Shown: positions 23,907-34,830 of the stretch, one piece after another
Layout of the letters: each line of letters starts with the position of its first letter
How positions within the stretch are numbered: the first letter of the stretch is position 1
From: Wolfiporia cocos
Lineage: Eukaryota; Basidiomycota; Agaricomycetes; Polyporales; Phaeolaceae
DNA: 64,000 nucleotides
Direction: 5' to 3'
NCBI GenBank assembly: GCA_029448655.1
Contig: JACCLO010000001.1
Location: forward strand, 1,116,001-1,180,000
Made by a program: the position numbers and the translations under genes
The notes under the pieces: model-generated
What the model was told of the DNA's origin: nothing
What the model saw: the letters and a program-made list of their open reading frames with translations, nothing else
Databases searched by the model: none

Positions 23907-25257
23907 CGATTTGAAGGCCTAGTAGAGGACCCCGTCGACGGTCATTCGGTGCTTTAGTCAGCGTATGTAATCAATCAAGCGCCAAAGACTACAGTCGACT
24001 ATCTCATAATGCATCAGCCAAGCTGGGGACCGTCCCAGCATATTTATGCATGAAATCTCATAATGAATAATGCATCACCATTAATGGGTTGATGCATTAG
24101 TAGATATGCATATAAATGGTAATTATGCACATGATTTATGGCTGCAAATGGCGAATCATCACCTCTGACAATCACCCAATTGAGGTAAAACTTCTTGCCT
24201 ACTTCTCACACTCTCAGAATGCCTGCAGCTGACGGGGTTCTGGTTCGCAAACCACGTGCGAAGCCAAAACCATATGACCAAAAATCACAGCCACGGAAGA
24301 GAAGTGATGCACCAAAGACATCTGCCCAGACAAAGCAAGGCCATTCAAACTTGACTTTGCATGACTGGCTCCAAGTCATTGCATGGCATGATGCCAATCA
24401 ACCAGTCACTCAGAGACAGGTTGTGGACCATTTTGCCAATTTGTGAGAGGGTGCACTGCATTTTAACCAATCATCTCTGTCTCGGCACCTCTCTGCAGAT
24501 GGTTGGAAGGATGATCAAGCACACCTCAAGTCAACCCCAACTGCATTGTCAGCAAAGAGGATATAGGTAGTGACCAGGCCTGATGTTGAGCAGACTTTGA
24601 TCTTATGGGTGAAGCATATGGAGAAGAAGCAAGAACATGTGACTGGAGAAATGCTGAAGGAGAAGTGAAAATCATTCAGGGATGCCATTGGTGTGCTGGA
24701 GGCTGAGAGAATGCACAGTGATGGCTGGATTCCCAAATTCACCAGCACATAAGTGTCATGTTCCCGAGACAGGAAACAAGCTAATATTGGTTAGATATGG
24801 CATTAAGGAACACCAGAGATATGGCAAGGCAGGTTCAGTTGACTTGAAAGCAGTTGAAGTGGAACGGAAGAGGGTATCAGGTGGGTTCAAGAAATACCCA
24901 CCTGCAGACAATCTTAATATTGATGAGTCTTCCCTCTTTGGATTGTAAGCATTATTGTTGATTGCAAGTGTAATGCTAACTTATGATGGAGCAGTGCTCT
25001 GCCTGACCATGGACTTTCATCCATACAATTGCCTGGCAAGAAGTCTGTGAAAACACAGATAACACTGTGCTTCATGTGCAATGCAACTGGAACTGAGAAA
25101 TACCCAATTTTTCATTGGCAAATCAAAACAACCCCACTGCTTTGGGAAGAAGTCCCTGAAAGACCATGGCTTCTATTATTGTTACAATAAAACAGCCTGG
25201 ATGACCACAGTTTTCTTCAAGGAGTGAGTGCTTTCACTGCAACTCTACCCATAGGCC

Positions 25258-25671
25258 TGACACAAAACCTTGTGTCACTCACCATGCGTCAGCAGAACAC
25301 CTATTCGCCAAGCATAATCACTGAGGGTGTTGTAGGGCTCATCCCAGCGAGGTCGCAAGGGTAGGTGTAGAGGACTAGCATGCAGAGAGATGGAGGTAAA
25401 AGGGGAGAAGGCCCCTTGGTCGAGATTAACAATGCTGAGGTTGTAAGACCTCAGTGCACCAGCTTATATACATGAACATTGCACAGCAGGTAGCTAAGAG
25501 ACTGCCCTAACATAATGGTCCGTGCACTACAGTACCGCGTGGGAGGTCATGTGCTATGCTTATGTAAGCTAGTGGACAACCGTTAAGTAAAAACAAGTAT
25601 GTATGTAAGTAAATACCCAAGAATGTATAACTCCTTGGTCATGTGCCCATGTCACAGAATAATCTGTGACA
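25258..25671 (-). repeat. Solo LTR, L1 family, inside pogo
   Basis: The 414-bp element starts TGACACAAAACC and ends AATCTGTGACA, flanked by aggcc (25253-25257) and aggct (25672-25676). The first 20 bases fold as a perfect 8-bp hairpin, TGACACAA with TTGTGTCA. It lies in or next to a probable transposase intron that starts gtgagt near 25223. Confidence 0.75.
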
Positions 25672-25858
25672 AGGCTGTGGCTGAACTTTGTTGAGATTCA
25701 TCAAATACTATGACAGCTACTTCAGGCTTCACAACAAGAAAGTCCAGCTATGGATGGACAATTTCATTGCTCACAAGATCTCATATGCCAACAAACATCA
25801 AGCTCCAGTTTTTCGAGCCAAACTTAACACCTTTTGTGCAGCCTCTTAATGCCAGCAT

Positions 25859-26394
25859 TGTTACGGGTCGAATATCTGTTCAGCTGAAATAACTAAGTCG
25901 AGTTACTCAGCGTATCGAGTAGTGCACTACTCGTCAGACTCAGCAGAGTCGAGCGTCGATATACTAGCTGCGGGCTTAATTGCTCAAGCCTTTGAGAACG
26001 AGTATAAGATCCTTGTAATTCAACAAGGTCGAGCTGAGGAACTCGACCAGTATTGACAGCAGGGTTTTTATACTACGATTCGGTAATTGGGGTCATAGTG
26101 TCCTTGGTACTGCTACCACTAAGTCCATAAGGTTAGTATGCTACGATAACTCAGCTGAAACGTTGCGGTTGAGCGCAACAGTGGCTGAAATGCAGAAGTA
26201 CTGTGGTTAGACACTAGCCATCCGCTAGAACCTGATACGCTACGGGACTATGGGCACAGGGCTGCTGTACATGAAACAAGGGTCGCTGGTTGAACAGGGA
26301 ACCCTAGAAATAAATGCACGGCGATGCGGTTGAACGCTAAGTCCTCTTCTCCAGTGAGGTGTCAAAGATATACGAAATCGTACGGACCGTAACA
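25859..26394 (-). repeat. Solo LTR, L2a family, inside pogo
   Basis: The 536-bp element starts TGTTACGG and ends CCGTAACA with a perfect duplication, agcat (25854-25858 and 26395-26399). It keeps most of its CpG sites, so it is a fairly recent insertion into an already old pogo copy. Confidence 0.9.
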
Positions 26395-27643
26395 AGCATC
26401 ATTCATTGTGTTCAAGTGCACTACCACCATGCATTTTGTCTTCATGCTATTGAGAAAGATAAGGCTGGAGCAGAGAATATCTACAAAATCAACTTACTGG
26501 AGGTGATGCACTTAGTGCAGGCAGCATGGGACACTGTGACATCAGAGATGATCAGGAATTGCTGGAAGCATGCTGCGCCAGTGCAACTTGATTGGTATGT
26601 TCATGTTCTCTATCAATTGGTTATATGTACTGACAGCAAACTATGTTACATGACTAGGCCTGCTCCTGAGAACATGCCTGAGCCAACTGGCCCACAAAAT
26701 GATGCAAGTGCATGGGCAATCATGCAGGCATTTGCTAGTAACAAGATCACATCAATACCTGAAGCAGAACACCAGCTGTGAATGCTCCTTGGTGATAGCT
26801 ACCGTGGTGGTGACTGGAAGCCAGCATTCAATGCGATCTTCACAGCAGGGGATGATATGTTGGCTGCAGTCAATGCAATTGATGAGCTAACACAGCAGGC
26901 AGTGCCATCATATGCACACACACCTACAGACACAACATCCAATGTTGCCACTTCGACATCCACACATGCTCCCTCACTGACCCAGCTTCATGACCTTGAG
27001 ACAGGTCTGATGGCTGCCATTGATGATCTGTGCCATCATTCATGTGTTCCTGGAATGTGTCTGGTGCTTGAGGATCTATTGAATCCATTAGAGGAAGAAG
27101 AAGTGGAAGACTCACCATACAGGTTCCCTGGAGGTGACACAGAGATCATAGCAGAGGCTCAGTAGTTGACAACTAAGCAAGACATGATAGTCATTAGCAG
27201 CAATAGTGAGGAGGAGGAGGAGGAGGAGGAGGAGGATGCACCAGAGCAGATCACACCTCAAGATGCCCTGATGCTGTGCAAACAGATGGAGAAGCTCTGC
27301 ATTGTGCATGCTGATGCAGAAGGGGTATCACTGTTACAGATGCAGCAGCAGCTGTGTAGGTTGCATGCACATTTCCAAAAGCTTCAGCTCAAGTCAAAGA
27401 AGCAGAGCACTCTAGAGATGGCATGGGGTGTAGCTTCATTGTCATCATAGTTGAGTTGTAGTCATGCAGCGTATGTACAGTACCATGTGACTAGAGCATG
27501 TCATCTCACAGGCTTGAGGGTCACATATGTAACAATATGCCACACATCATCACAAACCTGTGACAATCTGGTAATGCATACATCTCATAATGCATCATGC
27601 AAGTTGGGGACAGTTATGATGCATTATGAGACAATTGACTGTA

Positions 27644-28717
27644 TGTAACTAGGTGACACATAATATGTAACTACTTGTAACAAGGTCATGTGAGTATAGG
27701 TAACTGTCACAAATCATTATTTTTCCTTGTATTTATGTCTGCGCACCTCCATGATCCCATTGTAGATAAGAGAAGGGTACATAGTTGCTAGATACTCCGG
27801 TCAGGTGGTACATCATGTTAGTTAGCGTTACTGTTATGCATTATGAGCTACCAGTGCACAGACTTGCACTTTAGGGTAGACATGCTCACTACTAGATGTA
27901 CATACTTATAGCATAGGCTGAGGTATTACAACCTCAGCCTTGTTATTCTCGACATTGGGGTGGTTCCCCCTCTCTCTACTATGCGTGTGCCTGATAGTTG
28001 ACACTCTATACTTTAGACTTGCTAGTCTGGGGTGCAAGGCTGGCTATCATGCCTTTCAGGTGGTGTATGAGGGTTCCCCACTATGTGGGTAGCACATATG
28101 TAGTCCATGTTAGTAATATGATATACCACACACCATATCTTATCTAACAATGCTCAGATAATGATTCACAGGGGCGCTCCACAGTCAATCTGAGGTGGTG
28201 AGTCACATGGTAATGCCACAGAATAAATCTGTGACACCATTACTGGTGCCTTGACCTTATGACTAGGACCAGTGCCCTTATAGGCACTGTGTCACGTGAC
28301 CTCATGTACATAATGACAGGTTTTGAGGTCTCATACCTCAGAACCAATATTCTCATCACTGGGCTTAGGCCCTCATTCCTTCTGGATTGCCTCTGTGTGC
28401 ACCCACCCTGCCTTGTCTCCTTGTCAATGACTTGCTAGACTGAGGGCTAGCCTCTGGTCATCAACATGACCAAGCACTTGGGTACCTGCATTGGCACTCA
28501 GCACCTTCACCTCAAGGTTATAGGAGCCCCTGCAAGCAGTCCAGGTGGTTTGTGATATGAAGCCTTAGATCTTCCACATTGCATGGCTGCAGGGGCATCA
28601 ACAGTGCTCTCAGCTCAGGTTCCCCATGGGCCACAATCAGGCCCTGATTGTGTACCATAGTGAGCTTGTCAGATCAGCTGGTGGCACGAGACATCTATGC
28701 CCGTCCTGCTATGCATT
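27644..28717. repeat. Overlapping L1-type LTR remnants
   Basis: The stretch has several L1 landmarks: a TGTCACAAATC start near 27707, an AATAAATCTGTGACA end near 28221-28235, and a gtgccct-ttataggcac hairpin near 28270 shared with 48780. I could not pair ends with target duplications, so boundaries are not given. No coding sequence was found. Confidence 0.45.
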
Positions 28718-28726
28718 GTGCATGAC

Positions 28727-29196
28727 TGACCCAATACTCTGGGTCATCCCTCTTTACGCCTAACGCCCAACTCCTTTAGCCAGTGCCCTACCGACCAAGT
28801 CGTTGTAGAGGTGACAAGGCTCTAGTCGAGGTCGAGGTGCTTGCAGACTAGCGAGTGGAGACACGCAGCAGAGATAGAGTAGATGGTTGCCCTAAGGCAT
28901 TGCCAAATTGATGAGTCTGAGGTTCGCCTCAGACTCTAGGGTTTATATACATCAAGGGAGCACCTGTATACTAAGTAATACCCTTGCCCTAAAGTGACGT
29001 GGCCTGTGCGCACGCGCCTAACGATCAAGTACCTAGAACGCTTATGTAACCTATGATGTAAGTAAGAGCTAGCCGCGCGCTAACTAGATAGGGGTGGTGA
29101 CGCTGTAAGACGTCACCTGATGATTTATCCAGGAGGTCGCGAGTTCGACCCCCGGTGTAACTGTATATACGAGGCATCGTAGATAATGTTGTGACA
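28727..29196 (-). repeat. Solo LTR, L1 family, at the tip of another element
   Basis: The 470-bp LTR starts TGACCCAATACTC and ends GTTGTGACA, flanked by a perfect atgac duplication (28722-28726 and 29197-29201). The first 20 bases form a 7-bp hairpin (TGACCCA with TGGGTCA). A TATA box is visible in the sense direction (tgtatataaac). Confidence 0.85.
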
Positions 29197-29582
29197 ATGA
29201 CACATGCTACAACCTAAGACACACACCAGGGGGAAGGGGGCTCGCACAAAGGTGTCTTCCTGGTCCAGGGCATCTCAGGCTGAAGAGGCCAAGACAAGTC
29301 TGAGGTTCGCTCAAGACTGTCAGCCAATCATATAGACTCTATCTATTTGTACATGTTATGGTGCACAGGCTGTAAGGCCATCAACGCTGGTATATGATTG
29401 GTCTAAGCTACGGGCTGGTAATGGCATTGGGGCACTGGCTATGCGAGATGTCCATGGCGACGCAGCAAGGTGTGTATGTATTGGAGTGGTTGCCAATCTG
29501 TTGGGTTCCGATCAGTGGTTCTCATCGATCGGGAGATTTGCCGGTAATGGCAGGGTTCTAAGTCCGTGATCGGGGCACTAGC

Positions 29583-30292
29583 TGTTACGGGTCGAATACC
29601 CGTTTGTATATTCGAATCGCGAATATAGATCGTTCTTCTGCACGTAGGCGTATAGCCGTATGCAAGGCAAATGCTCGTTAGATGCCTTCAAGTCCTAGGC
29701 AAATATCCTAGGAGATCGTTCAATATCTAATACGCGTTAGAGGATATAATCTGTTCAGGTGCGAGTCTAATAGAATATAGGACTCGCCTAAGTCCGAGAA
29801 GTCTGTGTGCACTTCGAGGACTTAGTCGTTCGGTTGCTCGAGTGAGAAATACTGAGCGTAGTTTCCTACGTTTGAGAACGAGTATAAGACTTCTTGTTTG
29901 TACAACAAGGTCGAGCTGAAGAGCTTCGACAGTAAGTACATGAGTTTATATACTACGTTAGGTTTTAGGGGTCAAGTCCATCCCAGATGTCACCGCTACT
30001 ATCTACGCTATAGTACCAAACGTTTGATAAGTATGGAGTGATATATCTGAAATGATAGATAGAAATGAAGATGGCGGTTGAACGCCATCTATCAACTGCG
30101 AGATGATAAAGATGAAACGGTGACAGAGTTGGATCTGTCAAAAGTGAAACGCTCCCTACATGCTAGTACAACTGGGGATGCGCCCAGCAGAGTCACGAGT
30201 AGCCAGGGGGTTGGTTGCGCAACAAGTCCCTGTATTGTATTCGCCCGGTGGTGAGTTCTGTCGATATTCGAAAAATCAAAATAACCGTAACA
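29583..30292 (-). repeat. Solo LTR, L2b subfamily
   Basis: This 710-bp LTR starts TGTTACGGGTCG and ends ACCGTAACA with a perfect ctagc duplication (29578-29582 and 30293-30297). It is longer than L2a but shares the block gagtataaga...acaacaaggtcgagctg. The TATA box read on the minus strand (tagtatataaac) sets the sense direction. Confidence 0.9.
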
Positions 30293-30574
30293 CTAGCAGT
30301 CCAGGTTCCCAGGGAGTGGTACTGAGGAGTGGCTTTAGCTGGGAACATGGACTGGCCAGTAATGGCCTTGGGTGATGTAGGGTGATTGAGCATGATCGGC
30401 TGCAATTGGTGATGTCGTGGGTGCTACCCGTAGTCGGTGTTCCTCGTAGACTAGGGTACATGGAGTTTAAGGCCTTCTGTGGGCTGTATACTAGTACATG
30501 CCTGTAATGACTCATAGTCTGTGGTTGATAATGACCGTGCAGCCTGTAATGGCTGTAGTTCATAGAGATGGGAG

Positions 30575-31190
30575 TAGTGATGTGCAAAGCACGGCTCAAA
30601 GCCGTGAGCCGGGCCTGGCCAAGCCGACTTAAGCCGGGCCAAGCCGAGCCTGGGGGGGCAGCTTAAGATGGCTCAGGGCCCAGCTTGGATCGTGAGCCGG
30701 CCGTAGCCAAGCCCTGAGCTGGCGGCTTTAGGCACGCAGCTGTGGTGTTGTTAGAATTAGCGAAAATGGGCCCTTTGGTTTAAGATTTTGCATCAATTCA
30801 CCTTATATGATCTCAACGACCATTACAATGACTTGTGATCTGCTAACACGGTGCGGAATGTGGTGACTACTGTTGCGATCGGGGTTGTGATCGAGATCTA
30901 AATTTTCGGTCAACATCATAAGCAGCTGTAAAAACACTTGTAGATCAGAATAACAACAAATAGTAGACATATAAGCATTCTGAATATGTTGTGCTGCCAT
31001 TTGAGCTGCACAAGCCAATAATTTCGAGGTCCTACATGATTACCCATAAGCCCCGGCCTGAGCCTGAGCCGGGCCCAAGCCGGCCTGAGCCGTCAAGGAG
31101 GGCCCGGCTTGACATTCTGCTGAGCCCAAGCCCTTCAAAGCCGGGCCCAAGCCCCGGGCTTTGAGCCGAGCCGTGCTTTGCACATCACTA
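30575..31190. mobile_element. hAT-type MITE, copy 2
   Basis: Same termini as copy 1 (TAGTGATGTGCAAAGC and complement) with a perfect 8-bp duplication, gatgggag (30567-30574 and 31191-31198). It is in inverted orientation relative to the copy at 42432. The 71-residue open frame shared with that copy reflects recent common origin. Confidence 0.9.
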
Positions 31191-31970
31191 GATGGGAGGT
31201 GGAGGACATAGGGGTGTCCATAGCTGTGAGTTCTGGTGTGGCGTGAGCTTGGCATTGAGCCTTGTGGTTTTAGTAGCATGCCATTGGCTGGGTGCGCTGC
31301 TTGGCTCATGCAGGTGCCATGGCCTTGGACTGGATGGTTGGCGGTCTAGGACCAGGGTTCTAGTAATGGCTGGTGACGCTGGTGGCTAGTGCCCGGAGTG
31401 GTTTGTGCATAGGGCTTGTGTCTAGCTGAGGTGTCAGGTTCCAGCTTCAGGGATGCTTCTTGGAGGTGTTCTGGCACGGTCATGGTTCTGGTTTGGCATG
31501 AACAGGGTCAGAATTGGTTATGTCAAAATGCTTCGAAATTGGCCTGTGACAGTGCACCTGTCATGTCCATGACTTGCTTTAGGTCTGCATACCAGTCTCG
31601 ATTGCTGCCCATTGATATATATCGATGGTAGCCGACATGCATTTTGTATGTGCATATTAATTGCCAGGTACTTGCTGCAGCAAGTTCTAAACAGACTGCC
31701 CGTGAAGGCACTAGATAGTTTTCCAGATTGACCTTGCGATGTGAAGGTAGATTAGATACGATAAGTTCCTACTAGTAATGCTTATATCGGTAGAGGAAAA
31801 CAGAGGGGTGGCGTGAGCTTGAGAAGAAAAGGGGAAAGCGCTGTAGCTTTACAGAATGCTACTACCAGTAAAAGCTCTCTCAAAGCAGAACGTTTCTCCC
31901 GTGATACAATAACAAAGCCTCACACTAGCTGTGAAGTATATAGAATTCGGTCTCCCATGTCCCTGCAGGC

Positions 31971-33632
31971 TTAAGGTGTCGTAGCAATGCCGACATTCTC
32001 GGCATCCGATCCTGCCTCTCCGTCTCTCTGATGGCTCTGAACATCATGTATCTGTTCCATTGCCTGTCAATATAGTCCCATCGGGATAATATGTGACATG
32101 TAAGGGTACTCACAGGCTCCTCTTTGCAGCTAATTTCCTCATGGGGTACGTCAGCATCATCGAAGCATAAGCTGTCGGGAATGCTATGGTCAAGAGGAGC
32201 CCCCATGTTCCCAACCAACCGGCTTCCATATTCTATGCTTCCTCTGGATCCCATATTCCTGGCCACGAGTGATGGGTCACTGGACCCGGTGCTATTCCCT
32301 TGATCAATGTGGTGGCGCAAATTGAATATGAACCTCGAGATCAGAATCGCTGCGGCTCTGCTGGAATTCAGCGGTGCTCGGATTGTATAGCCATCCAGGT
32401 CACTCTCGCTGGTACGAACACCGTAATATGGTTCGACTGGAAGTGGACAGTCATCAGGTCAATTGTTCCAATGATTTAGATGAAAGTAGTCACAGTCCCG
32501 GACGCAGAATAGTTCTATCATCATTTGTGTAATATTCAATATCAGAAGAGATCTAGATGCGCGCGATTATTCTTGGGCACTGATCAGTGAATGTGGAATC
32601 GTACATGAAGTACCCTTCCCTGTAATAGTCATGTGAATGAAGATTCAGTGAACGCGCTCGATCGTCTCACCGTCTCTGACAATTATGACCATCAGAGGTG
32701 TCTTGATTTGAGTGTCTGACACATGTTTGGCCCAAGAGCATGCATACAACCATGTAGCAACAATCACAACCAAATCTGAGACTATGGCACAAGTGCGCGT
32801 TACAATGAGGACTGTGCATGATGAGATCAGAATCAGCAGTCATGTTTAGCCCCTTGGCTATTGGCATACATCTGAAAACATTATCAGCTCGGATTCCTAT
32901 GCGTAAATATGCTGTTCACCTGTCGTAAGAGAAAGGGGCAGTTTCCGTGCATTGTGGTATGCCGAAGGAATATACCACATAGGGATGAGAAGCAGAGGCG
33001 TACAGATACTGAAGATTAAGTAGTTTGGATAGTCAGCGTACAGAGACAGGGATCATGAGATAGAGGGACAGACAATGTTAATTGCGGCGGGAACAAGGCC
33101 CGTCAATAAGGCTAACAATGCCCAATACCACTTTCGTCCCGCGATAGCGTAGACGCGGAGTACCGAAAGCCCTGTGAGTAATATACAAGATCATCTCGGT
33201 ACATGTACACTGCGAGACCTACCTGCTGCGATTACTACCAATAAGACGTATGTGACAGCATAGAGTACAATTTGTGTTCCGCAACTAGTAGATTTGTACG
33301 TCTGATCAAAATATGTGATCAAGATTAGGATGTAAAACACGCAATATCTGCCGAATCGTTAGAATCCTCTCGTTTCTGCAGTCAATGGCTCACCTGATCG
33401 GAAGTCCAAGTGACTGTATTGAACACGTTGGAGATAGCGGATAACAAGAGTAGATATCGATTGAAGAGAAGGAGAATAGTAGGTCCTGTCATACGGTAAC
33501 GCCAAATAGCAAGAATCTCGCGGTCGAAAGTGATGATGTGTTCGTAAACCGCCAGTGCTATAGGTGGGTCTCTTAAGGAGCAAAATCGATGACTGAATGT
33601 GAGTTGCCAGCAGTAGCGGCGTAGTAGCGGTA
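31971..33632 (-). CDS. DUF6533-type multi-pass membrane protein, paralogue A
   Basis: The minus-strand gene has at least eight small exons separated by 45-100-base introns. The DUF6533 N-terminal block is clear (VYEHIITFDREILAIWRYRM, then a membrane segment LLLFNRYLLLLSAISNVF). Further hydrophobic parts are VLYAVTYVLLVVIAAG joined to LSVLRVYAIAGRKWYWALLA, VLIVTRTCAIVSDLVVIVA and a helix rejoined as YFI-SLLILNITQ, followed by ILISRFIFNLRHH and a Ser-rich cytoplasmic-type tail ending DAENVGIATTP at 31971-31973. The overall pattern suggests about seven membrane passes. The 5' end is uncertain: the second small exon near 33632 can be aligned with paralogue C but a start codon was not fixed. Function of the family is unknown. 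Confidence 0.65.
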
Positions 33633-33715
33633 TACTATATTACTGACGCGCAGAATTCATTCAGGATTTCATCAACGAGGAGCACGCCCCATTGAGAATA
33701 TACCTACGTCCGCGT

Positions 33716-33910
33716 TAGATATTCAATCGCCTCTGCAGTGGGAGGACTTATAACCGAGGACATCTCGTCAACGCAGATTGTCTTAGACTATCGCAGAGAT
33801 TGCAGAAATATGTTACGCAAGTGAAAGGTCATATATACCGTCCGGTCCTGTACTTTGTTAGTTGCCAGAGGAAGTTGTTACGACCTCCACATACGATCCG
33901 TTGTGCTCCA
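33716..33910. repeat. Direct duplication, copy 1 (partner 37708-37905)
   Basis: The stretch from agatattcaatcgcctctgc to gatccgttgtgctccac is closely matched by 37708-37905. It lies on the 5' side of DUF6533 paralogue A and may be part of the duplicated promoter-side block. No coding sequence is supported. Confidence 0.55.
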
Positions 33911-34341
33911 CGTGCGAGTGCGGATCAGCATCTGTGCACCATGTTTCTGTTTCCGCAGCTGTTTCTGGTTGAACAGATGTCAGAGATGGAGACAAATGGA
34001 TCTGCCTTCGTTAGGGAGGCTGTTGTGAGCATCGATGAAACTTCGCACGCAGTATTTCATGTATTTCCCACCGCACTATCTAAAGCGGAACACGCCCTAG
34101 CAAGGTAATGATGATTTATGACGCTCTATATGATCCGTCATGCGTAATGCAATAATGTGCACAACCGAGCCTCCGGACCGATATATTGATTGTTCATCGC
34201 AATGACAATTGCAATGACTCGAACAGGAGCTGTGATCAGAATTTCAATTGATGGTTAGTTAGGCTCCAGCAAATACCTTCCAGAGCCGAAAGCCGAGGAT
34301 ATCACCGTCTAATGAGCACAGGACGCACTAGCCTCTGATCA

Positions 34342-34391
34342 TGACTGATGGTCAGATGTGAGCGCTTGAGCTCACATCTGACCATCAGTCA
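34342..34391. other. Perfect 22-bp hairpin between divergent paralogues
   Basis: Positions 34342-34363 (TGACTGATGGTCAGATGTGAGC) are exactly complementary to 34370-34391, with a six-base loop. It lies between the two head-to-head DUF6533 genes, near the midpoint of their inverted duplication. Confidence 0.8.
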
Positions 34392-34830
34392 CTGAGTCAA
34401 GGGCAGTCGAGAGCTGTGCATGTTGAAAAGACCAACTGTTGGCCGAACGCGCAAGTCTGGACCCTGACCGTGGCCATGGCTTCGATGCTCGACTCGCTTT
34501 GTCGTTGTTCAGAATGAACCTCGTTGACGTTGCGCTTTTTATCATAGTATCGTTCCACAACTCGAAGATGTATAATCATTCATGAGCAGTGTTACGCCAA
34601 TCGACTCGCGACTCACACCTCATCACTTGTGCTGACTACGAATAAAATACCGTAGACAACATTTTTCTCGCTGTCGACGCGGGATGCCACTTCCGCGTGA
34701 TCGAGCCGGATTGATTTGATCAGAAGCGGAGGTAGTGTTGCCGCGGCTCGGGCTTGAGCCACAGCTCAAGCCAAGCCGCACTTACCGAAGCTGAGCTAAG
34801 CTAGATTTGCAGCTCACAGAGCTGACAGCA

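Larger units (their letters stand above)
24219..27450 (+). pseudogene. pogo-like transposase, disrupted
   Basis: The N terminus (MPAADG at 24219) is basic and leads to a CENP-B/Psq-type helix-turn-helix block (LTLHDWLQVIAWHDANQPVT). DDE_1 motifs follow in pieces: NIDESSLFG with the first acidic residues, LWMDNFIAHKISY with the second Asp, and FFEPNLTPFVQPLNAS, where the third catalytic Asp is replaced by Asn. Downstream, IYKINLLEVMHLVQAAWDTV and an acidic tail with a run of nine Glu (about 27208-27237) match the usual C terminus. Several stops (for example 24444-24446), frame changes and two LTR insertions disable it. The second LTR splits the codon run LNAS/IIHC, which rejoins when LTR and one duplication are removed. 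Confidence 0.8.
23992..27641 (+). mobile_element. pogo-type (Tc1/mariner superfamily) transposon, full length but dead
   Basis: The left terminus is CAGTCGACTATCTCATAATG and the complement of the right terminus is CAGTCAATTGTCTCATAATG, both continuing CATCA. TA borders both ends (23990-23991 and 27642-27643). The subterminal word ctcataatgcatca recurs inside both ends and may be transposase-binding sites. Two solo LTRs (25258-25671 and 25859-26394) are inserted in the coding part; without them the element would be about 2.7 kb. Confidence 0.85.
28723..31551 (-). mobile_element. L1-related long LTR-like element carrying three later insertions
   Basis: This is the inverted second copy of the 9032-9991 element. 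Its true ends are recovered once a later LTR (28727-29196) with its duplication is removed: left end TGACACATGCTAC, right end GGCCTGTGACA, with gtgca at 28718-28722 and 31552-31556. An L2b LTR (29583-30292) and an hAT MITE (30575-31190) are also inside. Without the inserts the element is about 1.0 kb, matching the first copy. Confidence 0.7.

Noticed and set aside
27200..27240. GAG triplet run as a microsatellite
   Set aside because: It encodes the Glu run in the pogo transposase tail, normal for this family.
29120..29165. Possible tRNA gene (gagttcgaccccc, B-box-like)
   Set aside because: It lies inside an L1 LTR, no acceptor stem or A box at the right distance was found.
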